Origin: Isoetes taiwanensis
Taxonomy: Eukaryota > Streptophyta > Lycopodiopsida > Isoetales > Isoetaceae
Reading direction: 5' to 3'
Assembly: GCA_021234155.1 (NCBI GenBank)
Contig: JAJEKV010000062.1
Location: 7,137,000 to 7,200,999 of the forward strand
Length of the DNA: 64,000 nucleotides
Numbering within the stretch: the stretch's first letter is position 1; each line of letters begins with the position of its first letter. The notes under the pieces were generated by a model. It made no database searches, was not told the DNA's origin, and worked only from the letters and a program-made list of their open reading frames with translations. A program made the translations under genes and the position numbers. This document shows, piece by piece, positions 36,106 to 44,875 of the stretch.

Positions 36106-37646
36106 AGAGGCAAATGACATGTAGATATAGCCCACAACAGAATGGTGTGGCAGAAAGAAGGAATAGGACAGTCATGAACGCCATTAGATCGATGATCAAA
36201 GGAAGTGGATTACCAAACTATCTTTGGGAAGAAGCACTCAAAGCAGCTGTGTTCATCCAAAATAAATTGCCATCATCAAGCTTGAAAGGTAACATACCTG
36301 ATCTTTTATGGTCAAACAGTAATAATGATATTAATTATGATGTGTTCAAATGTTATGGCTGCCTTGTATATTTCCATATACCAGACGAGTTGAGAAGGAA
36401 ACTAGACAACAAAGGTGAAATTGGTTTTCTAGTTGGGTATGACGAAGAATCTAAGGGTTACAGAATTTTTGTGCCTAAGAATAATGAAATTATTATCAGC
36501 AGGGATGTTGTTTTTGATGAAGAAGTCTTATATAAAGATAGATACAAAAGAAATAAGGCAGATGAGGAGATGGCAAGGAAAGAAAATTCTGAAAATAGAA
36601 CCAGTAATATGGAACAGCAACAAGTCGACCTTGAGTCAATAAATGGAGATGAATATCAAAGTAATGTTGAAAATGAAAAATCAGAGATAGACAATAGCAG
36701 AAATGACAACCTCAATGAGACCCCTGAAGAAAACAAACTGGATGCAAGCAGCAAGAAAAGAAAAACTCAAGTTGAAAGGTTAGTTGATGAGGCAAGAATA
36801 AATACTGAAAATTATGGCAGAACTGATGGTGGTAGAAGTATGAGAATAGAAAAACTAAGCAAAAATGTTGATCAGGAGGACATTGATCAAATTCTGGCTT
36901 TTCTAGATGATGGTCACATACCGAAATCCTATGAGGAAGCTTTAATGTCAGCTGATAAAACACTTTGGCTGGAAGCTATGCAAGAGGAGTTGGACTCATT
37001 CAAACATACTCACACATATGACACTGTTGCAGAACCTACAGGACAAAACATCATAGGCAGCAAATGGATATTCAGGATAAAAGATTGTGCAGATGGGAAG
37101 AAAAAATACAAGGCTAGGTTGGTGGCTCAGGGTTATACACAAAAGAAAGGAAAGGACTATGACGAAACATATTCACCAATAGTAAAGTTAACTAGCATCA
37201 GATTGCTTTTAAGCATTGCAAATGCTCAGAATTTTGACTTGCATCATATGGATGTCAAGACTGCATTTTTGAATGCAAAAATTGAAGGAGATATTTACAT
37301 GAGACCAGCTCCTGGATATGAAGGAAATGATCAAATGGTATGGAAACTTAACAAGGCTGTTTATGGCCTTAAGCAGGCACCTCGAGAATGGTACATGCGT
37401 ATAGACAAATTCTCGAGGGAACAAAACTTTGACAAGTTACAAAATGATGGAAATCTTTATAGGTTTCAAGATGGAGAACAATTTTGCATTCTAGCTCTCT
37501 ATGTAGATGATTGCATCATGATTGCAAACAATACTGAATGTTTAAGTCATTGCAAAAGGATCTTGCAAAAAAGGTTCCAAATGACCCGATCTAGGAGAAT
37601 TGAGACAATTTCTTGGCATAGAGGTGATCGAGGGGCAGAAACATAA
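36063..37646 (+). pseudogene. copia integrase end and reverse transcriptase (second frame)
   Basis: Continues the polyprotein in a different frame. The catalytic integrase Glu is in QQNGVAERRNRT (near 36,133-36,165), followed by the C-terminal GCLVYFHIP and GFLVGYDEESKGYRIF motifs. A Glu/Asn-rich spacer (36,560-36,900) leads to the RT: WLEAMQEELDSF, KWIFRIK, ARLVAQGYTQKKG, DVKTAFLNA, KLNKAVYGLKQAPREWY, and the catalytic LYVDDCIMIA near 37,497 (YVDD, normal for copia). The frame is lost at about 37,585, where one extra base in a C run after MT shifts it. Confidence 0.93.
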
Positions 37647-38460
37647 AATGCTGAAGTTGAAACAAAGCAAGCATATAGACAATATGCTAAGAAGATTTAA
37701 TCTGTTGGGAGCAAATCCAGTTGCAACACCAATTGTCCCGGGCCATAAATTAACTGCTGAAAAGCATGTCACAGAGGAGGAAGCACAGGATATGGAAAAT
37801 GTCCCATACAGGGCCTTAATTGGCTGCCTATTGTATCTATCCAATAATACTAGACCAGATATATCCTATGTGGTAAATGTTCTTAGCAGAAACTGCCATA
37901 ATCCTACAAAGGAGCACTGGTCAGCTGGAAAAAGGGTGCTAAGATATCTAAAGAAAACACAAGATCATGGTATTGTTTACAGATCAGGAGAGTTAATTTT
38001 ACAAGCATTCAGTGATGCTGACTGGGGTGGAGACTTAGGCTGCAGAAAATCTACTTCAGGATATGCTATTTTCTTAGGTGGAGGTGTTATAACATGGAAA
38101 AGTAAAAGGCAAAGTGCAATTGCAATGTCAATAGCAGAGGCAGAATATGCTGCTTCATCTTTAGTTGCAAAGGAAGTAGCATGGTTGAGGAGATTGTTAG
38201 AAGAATTAAATTATGCACAACATGAGCCAACCAGAATTTGGACGGATAATCAGAGCTGTATTGCAATTGTTAAGAACCCAGTGGACCACGAAAGGACAAA
38301 GCACATAGAATTGAATATTCATTTCATCAGGGATTTGGCCAGCAAAAATTACATTCAAATGGCTTACATAAATACTGCCAAACAGGTTGCAGACATTTTT
38401 ACAAAGGCTCTTACTGAAAGTAAGTTTATTCAACACAGAGAAAGTCTGAACATTTTCTGA
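37600..38460 (+). pseudogene. copia reverse transcriptase end and RNase H (third frame)
   Basis: RT thumb and connection (RQFLGIEV, KHIDNMLRRFN, YRALIGCLLYLSNNTRPDI) followed by RNase H: FSDADWGGD with the first catalytic Asp pair near 38,010, TSGYAIFLGGGVITWKSKRQ, the Glu-containing SIAEAEYAA, and TDNQSCIAI with the third acid. It ends HIELNIHFIRDLA..IFTKAL, as in most copia elements, with a TGA at 38,458-38,460, ten bases before the polypurine tract. The RNase H acids are all present, so damage is limited to frameshifts. Confidence 0.94.
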
Positions 38461-38469
38461 TTATATGAT

Positions 38470-38479
38470 GAAGGAGAAA
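38470..38479 (+). promoter_or_regulatory. Polypurine tract of the copia element
   Basis: GAAGGAGAAA directly before the TGTTGAG start of the 3' LTR. It is all purine and in the expected place for plus-strand priming. Confidence 0.9.
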
Positions 38480-39053
38480 TGTTGAGAATGTCATCATATA
38501 ATAGGGTATCTGCAACTGAAGACACTGGAGCAGTAAATCACAGACGAGATCTACATCATCTACTTATTCATAGATCATATGGTTATTAGGGCATGGAGGA
38601 ACTTATTGTATAAACCAATGGTCTAAGGTTGTTCTAAGGTTATTGTTTATTGTTTTGAGATGTTGAAGTGTCGAATTGCAATAAGCATATATTTGGAGCG
38701 AAAAGTTCATACGAACTTAGCAACTGGCCAGGCGGCCTGATTCGATGGCTAAACTGTCGAAGGCCTGCCGATTTAAACCTAAAGATGTATATACTGTATA
38801 GACTGATTGATTGTAGCGGTCGAGGAGGAACAGATCAATCTAACACATGAGTTAGATCCACTTTAAGAAGATGTTTCGAGCATTCCGATCCAAATGAACA
38901 GTGTATTTTTGTTTAATGGTTCAATGGTGAATAAAGAGATTACTTCAATGGTTCAAAGATTTTATAAGTTTGTATGCTAGTCTAGTAGTGCAAGCTCAAA
39001 TAATATCTTAGTTCATTGGATCTTGCATTTGAAATTTGACTCTAATATCCAAC
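38480..39053 (+). repeat. 3' LTR of the copia element
   Basis: Matches the 5' LTR throughout; begins TGTTGAGAATG. It ends ATCCAAC, apparently lacking the final A, and is followed directly by the right copy of duplication X. Confidence 0.95.
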
Positions 39054-39293
39054 TCTAATACACTCAATTCTAATTGTTCTACACTCATCCTAATCACAAT
39101 GTTTTTAACAAAATAAAAAACAAGAGCCGTCAAATTAAACCATTGAGTTTTAACAAAAACTTTGCATCGTACATATGAGAATGAGAATGAGAATGATTTT
39201 TTATCGTCCATGGCAAGCTGAGTAAGACACAACGTTGAGAGAGAAGCCATAGTAGGAAGAGGGAAGTGGAGCATGACAAGCGAGGCTAAGAGA
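39054..39293. repeat. Direct duplication X, right copy, with 35-bp LINE-tail insertion
   Basis: Same sequence as 33,392-33,599, except for 35 extra bases at 39,178-39,212 that read, on the minus strand, GGACGATAAAAAATCATTCT then CATTCT repeats. This is the 3' end of the LINE family found at 24,985 and 27,391, flanked by a 3-bp ATG duplication. Confidence 0.88.
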
Positions 39294-39556
39294 GAATCAG
39301 CCTGCTTCAAATCACCTAATCCAAACTCCTGATGCAAATTGCCTGATTCAAACTAGCAAAAGCATGTGATTGAAACCCTGATTCGAACTCCTGATTCAAC
39401 CATTCTGATTCAAGCCCATGATTCAAATCGAGACTGTATAACTGAGCAAAAACCAAAATTTCCTTCTAAAATATAAATTACATCTGCCTTTATCAGAAGC
39501 AAAGCTTCAACAACTCTTTTTCCCACAATTAAACCTCACAAAAACTAAGCAGAAGG
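39294..39556. repeat. Degenerate TGATTCAAA repeats, then spacer
   Basis: Between 39,300 and 39,440 the string TGATTCAA(A/C) or close variants (TGATTCGAA, AAATCACC) recurs about seven times at irregular spacing. No gene is seen. The stretch ends in GAAGG, the left target-site copy of the next element. Confidence 0.6.
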
Positions 39557-41257
39557 TGTGACGTTCGGCAAAGACAATACGCCCCGGGACGATATTTGTA
39601 ATCGCCACGCCACGCCGCATTAACGCCACCCCGACTGACGTGTACGCCAACGCGTAGCCAAGTGGGTAGCCCCTAGGGGGCAACTTGCTAAGAATGTGCA
39701 TTAGTATTAATGTGCACATTTTCCAATGTACACATTAATGTGGGCACACATTTCCATGTGGCCACTTGATGCCAAGTGGGCCATACCCATAGGTGCAATT
39801 AATGTGCACATTTTCCAATGTACACATTCATTAATGTGCACACATTTCCATGTGAGCACATTTGGGTGCACACATTTCCATGTGGGCACATTTGGCCACC
39901 TAGCCCTTAAAGGCAAGTGGGCCCTTTTCCCACCATCCCACATGCCTAAAGGGGATAATTGGAAACCCTAGCCACCCCTTGTCTATTTAAGTAGGAGAAC
40001 CCTAACTTGCCCATTTTCGTTTCTAGGGTTTTAGAGCTCGCTTTGGCTGCCTCAAGAGCCAAAACCGCCTCCCAACTGGTCCGAGAGAACTGCATCATTA
40101 GTTTTCCTTGATTCGAGCATTTCAGCAGGGATGGTCGAAGTTCGTGTCGAGGAGGAACTCAAGGATCAGGTATTTAGGCAATTTAGTAGTCTAAACCCCA
40201 TTTCAGCCATCGAATCATCGGTGGGTTTAGCCTCTTAAATTGCCCATAGAAGCCCTCTAGAACTCTAGATAGCAGATTCTAACTAAAGAACCTAACTCTA
40301 TGATATAGATTAGATCTTGTTCTTTAGTTCTTCCGTGATGTATATGGATGATGTATCTCTGTGGAACTCCTTGTATTGGGAAGGGGGTAGAGACCTAAAG
40401 CTTGGTAGTAGATGCTCCTAGATTAGCCTCTCTAGCACACTATAGATGCGCCTCAGTGCACAAGAGCCACACCGTTGTGGGTGAAGGGGGCGACCGCTTA
40501 TAAGGAGGTTCATGTTCGACTCTTGAACGACCCCTCCGTGTGTAAAGATCACCGGGGTCACTGTGACTAGGTCTAATGGCTTGCCAACGCGTGTGGGCAA
40601 GGCATGGGCTCGACACTCGTGAGGTGGTGAATATGACCTTCCATTGAGTTCAAGTCGAACACGGGCAAAGGGCCCTCTAGTCACCTTGAGTCGGCATTGT
40701 AGATCTCCTCGAGGGAGAGATCCCTACCGCCCCCATCGAACCGGGAGATGTAACCCGGATATAGCCCCCTTGGCTATGCATCCGGCGGGCTACGATCGTC
40801 CCCAACACTTTTCAGCCTACTCGCAAAGTGTGCACGGGAGGGGCGGATGGAGTGGACAACCCTATGCCATGTTCTTATGCCGCCCAAATCCATTGCCATG
40901 AATTACATGCCTCATCGGTCACGGAGACCCAAGCCCGTCCACCCATCCCCATTGGTCCGAGCCTTGGGTAGGATTTCCTCTATGCATTGTGCTGATCATT
41001 GTCTTTGCAGATGTGATGTGCCACCCGTAAGGGTGGGTATATGTGTTGCTCTTATATACCGACATGTATGTTTACGCTTTCGCAGCCTAGGTAGGCCCCG
41101 AGGGAGACGGGTACAATGACCCTTTCACTCTTCCCACCGAACCCGCCACGGCTGCGTGTGTTATGTGAAGGGCCCCAGATCGGCATGGAGCTGGTATGGG
41201 GAAGAACTCCTCGCTTGTATACCTGTGAGTGCACCGTATGCAGTAGGGGACGCCCAA
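39557..41257 (+). repeat. Left LTR of the 17-kb element
   Basis: TGTGACG start; the end near GGGGACGCCCAA corresponds to GGGGACGTCACA in the right LTR and looks corrupted. It contains a cluster of AATGTGCACATT palindromes and TTTCCATGTG motifs (39,700-39,900) and a TATA-like GTCTATTTAAGTAGG at 39,981, which probably marks the promoter. The rest is non-coding; short frames within it are not conserved in the right LTR. Confidence 0.9.
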
Positions 41258-41258
41258 A

Positions 41259-41269
41259 GGGTATCGAGC
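41259..41269 (+). promoter_or_regulatory. Primer-binding site of the 17-kb element
   Basis: GGGTATCGAGC right after the left LTR, matching the initiator tRNA-Met site TGGTATCAGAGC except for the first base and one missing A inside CAG. Confidence 0.75.
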
Positions 41270-41387
41270 AATGTTCTTGGAGACCAAGAGCAAAGCAATC
41301 GACCATGCTCCCAGTAGTACTAACTTAATAGGATCCTCAAACCTCGAGAAATGAGAAATTTTTTCTCATTTTTGTAGTATATGCTAA

Positions 41388-41620
41388 GCTAGTAACAGTT
41401 AAAGTGAATTAGTAATAGTTAAAGTGAATTAGTAATAGTTAAAGTGAATTAGTAACAGTTAAAGTGAAAAATTAGTGAGCCAAATAGGATGGTCTCAGTA
41501 ACAGTTAAAGTGAAAAATTAGTGAGCCAATTAGTAACAGTTAAAGTGAAAAATTAGTGAGCCAAATAGGATGGTCTCAGTAACAGTTAAAGTGAAAAATT
41601 AGTGAGCCAAATAGGATGGT
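41388..41620. repeat. Tandem repeats AGTAACAGTTAAAGTGA
   Basis: AGTAA(C/T)AGTTAAAGTGA occurs at least seven times. The first copies are spaced about 25 bp apart with AATT. Later ones are separated by AAAATTAGTGAGCCAA, in most cases followed by ATAGGATGGTCTC, giving composite units of up to about 60 bp. Confidence 0.9.
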
Positions 41621-41685
41621 CTCACACGTTGCGCCGGAGTCGATTTCTAAAATGTAGAAACCTGTCTGGGCGCAACGTGTGAGAC
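41619..41685. repeat. Hairpin H1 (perfect 17-bp arms)
   Basis: GTCTCACACGTTGCGCC at 41,619-41,635 pairs perfectly with GGCGCAACGTGTGAGAC at 41,669-41,685. The loop contains a second short inverted pair (TTTCTA...TAGAAA). Confidence 0.93.
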
Positions 41686-41705
41686 ATTGATCTGAAAACA
41701 GTTTA

Positions 41706-41796
41706 AAAAGTCAAAAAAATTTTAGAAAAGTCAAAAAAATTTTAGAAAAGTAACTTAGTCAAAAGTCAAAAAAATTTTAGAAAAGTAACTTAGTAA
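41706..41796. repeat. AT-rich tandem repeats
   Basis: Three copies of AGTCAAAAAAATTTTAGAAAA, two of them followed by GTAACTTAGT. Non-coding. Confidence 0.9.
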
Positions 41797-42091
41797 TTCG
41801 AATTTCAGCCTAGGAATTAGCTAGATTAGCTTTCTAATCTAGCTAAACCTCATCTTAAAAGAATTCCCACAGTAGCGGAAATTGAACCTCCCACCCACGG
41901 GGGTTGAACCCCCCAAACCCCCCGTGCAACCAATCGAGGGCGGCATCGCTTTGTGTTTGAATTATAATCCTTAATTAGATTTAAGCTGTAATAATGTTAG
42001 ATAATATTAATGGCCAAGCCTTAGACTTACAACCAAGACCCTTAAGCTAGATAGAGTCATCATCCTGATAGACACCAAGCCTCCGATCGAC

Positions 42092-42304
42092 ATGACGCCA
42101 AGACCAAACGCACCACTCGACTCCCTCGACAAGGCGAAACAGCCAGAGGCCAAGGAGGCTGAAGGAAACAAGAAGAGGAGAGGGCAGAACGAGAACGAGA
42201 ACGAGAACGAGAGCGGGAGGCCAGGGGTCAAGAAGCAGCAGAGCAGAAGCTGGTCCAACATTTTGAAGACTCAACAATACCGACAAGACACACCAAGGGA
42301 GTAA
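42092..42304 (+). CDS. Short hypothetical frame with Asn-Glu repeats
   Basis: A 70-codon frame, very hydrophilic (Lys, Glu, Asn, Arg, Gln), built partly on an AACGAG/GAGAAC hexamer repeat that gives alternating Asn-Glu near residue 35. It lies where gag would be expected in an LTR element, about 830 bp after the PBS, but shows no gag domain or zinc knuckle. It may be a decayed gag remnant or a chance frame. I cannot assign a function. Confidence 0.2.
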   Translation: MTPRPNAPLDSLDKAKQPEAKEAEGNKKRRGQNENENENESGRPGVKKQQSRSWSNILKTQQYRQDTPRE

Positions 42305-42500
42305 CTCTAATGAAGAAAGATATGCACTTACCAATCATATCAAAGGAGAACCTTATTAATTTTGTAAATGATAAAATTTGTTTAATACAACGTGTTTTAG
42401 AGTAAATTATAACTGTATAAAGTTACTTAATTAAGTTAAGTTATAGAATTCTAGCTTTTGTTTTAGTCAAATTGGAGCTTTTGAGCAAAATTGAGACGAT

Positions 42501-42566
42501 GTCTCACACGCCGCGCCAGACGACATTTCTAGATTTTAGGAATCTAGCCGGGCTAACATGTGAGAC
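42501..42566. repeat. Hairpin H2, related to H1
   Basis: Left arm GTCTCACACGCCGCGCC (42,501-42,517), right arm GGGCTAACATGTGAGAC (42,550-42,566), imperfectly complementary. An inner stem AGATT...AATCT lies within the loop. Confidence 0.85.
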
Positions 42567-42698
42567 CATGCCCAAAAATGCCCAAAACAGCTCCAAATCG
42601 ACCAAGTAAGGGGTCAATTCTGCCTAACTCGATGAGTTTAGTGGAATTACAGCCTTAGATCACTTAAATTGAGTAAGCCTAGCCCAATTAGGACCCAT

Positions 42699-42763
42699 GT
42701 CTCACACGTCGCGCCAGGACAGATTTCTACATTCTCAAAATCGGTCCGGGCGCAACGTGAGAC
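42699..42763. repeat. Hairpin H3, related to H1
   Basis: Left arm GTCTCACACGTCGCGCC (42,699-42,715), right arm GGGCGCAACGTGAGAC (42,748-42,763), with spacing equal to H1 and H2 within two bases. Confidence 0.85.
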
Positions 42764-44875
42764 CTCCAAATTTTGAACCTCCATAACTTGAGCTACAGAG
42801 CTCCAAATCGCCTGAAATTTGTTGCGTTAGGACCGTTAGACAGCCTAGAATCCACTTATGACCTCAAATTAGGATAGAAATGTCAAACCCCATCTCAAAA
42901 TGACCAAAATTGTGCAAACCCTTGAATTGCTTTCCCAAACTGTAGTTTGTTTGTAGATAGAAGCATACCCCATTAGTAGCTCGCAAGTACTGCTCTCGGC
43001 TCGAAGCTGATGCCTTACTCCTAGGTAGAAGTGCTCAGGAACACCCCTTTGTTATAGTCATCTAGACCTTAGCATAGCAACCCAAGTCCAACTGTTGGTA
43101 CACCACCTCTGCTCGAGCCAAAGGCATAAACCTTGACCTAATTTCAGGTCCTTCTAATAGAGTTTGACTTATATAGCCGCCACATTGACACTCCCTATTG
43201 CCAGGATACCTAGAAAGGAGCTAGAGCCTAGAGCTGCCCAAGTCATTCCATGTGTAGAGATTGGACCCCCCCCCAAACCAACTTTGCTAGGACCTTAGAG
43301 TATACCTCAAACACCATGAGGGCTTTGCAAAACAACCCTCATGTCATGCCATACCACACGTCCTAATGTCCATAGACTTGTAGATTATAGATATGTCCCT
43401 AGTAATGTCGCTCGCTCGAGCCATCTTGCTTGCTTATAGAGCCCAGAATATTGTAGGAGAGCCCTTCAAGTAGACTCTTAGACTCTAGGATACACGAGCG
43501 CTTGCTTTCAAGGACGGGCCGAGCCACCACCTACGAAGCTAAGGGCGCAACTTGAAAACATCAAGATCCCAGCCAATGCACAAACAGATAAGGAGAGGAG
43601 ACCGAAAAGGCACTCCAAGAGGGGGAAGCACAACGACAAACACCTCAACCGACAAAAACGAGTAGAACAGACACCACCGACCTATCATCAATCTCCATCA
43701 AATGGGAAGAATATTGGTAACCAAAGGCACCAAGAATGTTCTAGATGTCAACCTCCCCCACTACCACGCCCACGAGCTCACATCGAAAGAGGATCTCAAC
43801 GCCTTCACCAACTCGACGCATATGAGTTTCAAATGGAAGAACGCAAGACAACAAAAATACAGTACAGAAGATGTTAGGCATCAATGTCGCGTTAGCATCA
43901 CGAGCTAGGGCCGAGGGCATAATCTTCCGTCGAGGAGACAACTCATGGCGACACACAGAGCGATAGAAACCGGAGGGAAGATCACCACGACCTTGCAGCC
44001 CACCAGCAAGCGCCAACGCCAACAAAAGGAGTAACCAAGCTAGGCAACCACAAAGCACCTAAGGCTGACTAAGATGAGCCTCCAGCTCCCTTGCACCAGC
44101 CAGGAGAACTTTCATCGGTTCTAAAAAGGTAGGAGACCATGAGAGAGAGGAGACGATATCAAGGAACAATTCACCTTCGAAGGCCTCAGACGCACTAGGG
44201 GCAAGACCAAGGAGGATATTATTCTCGCTCAAACAGAATTCGGACCCGTGAACACCTAGAAACCAAAGGAAGGACGGCTTTACTACGCCGGCCAAGGAGT
44301 CGCGACTTCGAATGGTTAGGACCCAAAGGATCGGAGGAGACGACCTAGCCAAAGGTACAAATCACGCAGGCGCACCGAAGGAGCCATGGTAGGGGCAATG
44401 GAGATGACCACACTTCCGTGGCACAGGAGAGCCACCTCGAATAAAGCAAAGCCCAAGCAACAGAGTCGCACTTCGAAATTCAACCTCGCGGGGAATGACA
44501 ATGCCCGCCATCGACCACGATCTCGTGAGCTTCAAGACATTCAAGAATGCCCGACCGCAACAGCCCAGTGACCCTACTCAAGCTCGATCAATGGCACCGC
44601 AATCGGCAATCTTGCAACAACACACCGCATGTAGGGACGTGAGCGGTTACCGCATTCCTCGCGACGAACATACACAACAAGGAGGAGCATCTTTTTCAAG
44701 GGATCACATCGACGAACACTCTTCGCAACTTGAGGTGATCAGCTCGGATCAGACATAAAGCTCAACAATAGTAGCAGCATCTCAAGGAATCCCGGAGTCA
44801 ACCAGAACGAAGAAGATGCAGCAAAACCGAAGGATCAAACGATCGAGGAAGGGAAACCTAAAGGAGTATAAATAA
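42764..44875. other. Interior of the 17-kb element, no recognisable gene
   Basis: About 2.1 kb. From 43,500 the plus strand becomes purine- and CpG-rich with scattered short frames (for example 43,702-43,908, 44,386-44,571 and 44,495-44,758) rich in Arg, Gln, Thr and Ser. These could be remnants of a gag-like gene, but no domain is visible. The minus-strand frames there, rich in Leu, are complements of this purine bias. Confidence 0.5.

Larger units (their letters stand above)
33600..39053 (+). mobile_element. Ty1/copia retrotransposon, nearly complete
   Basis: A 5.45-kb element with two LTRs (570 and 574 bp, about 1.5% different, mostly C/T transitions), PBS, gag, protease, integrase, RT and RNase H in copia order, and a polypurine tract. 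Coding is split into three frames by what appear to be small indels (near 36,050 and 37,585), and the gag start is disturbed, so it is not autonomous as read. Low LTR divergence means a fairly recent insertion. There is no 5-bp target duplication; instead a ~205-bp sequence is duplicated on either side. Confidence 0.95.

Noticed and set aside
33392-39293. Duplication X as part of longer LTRs
   Set aside because: X precedes the left LTR but follows the right LTR, so it cannot be a terminal part of both repeats; the TG...CA ends, PBS and PPT fix the LTR limits.
41880-41935. tRNA-like B-box (GGTTGAACCCC) in a GC-rich palindrome
   Set aside because: No A-box or cloverleaf could be traced around it; the run of C and G explains the match.
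43741-44352. Leu-rich minus-strand frames resembling signal or membrane proteins
   Set aside because: They are complements of purine-rich plus-strand sequence and show no conserved motif.
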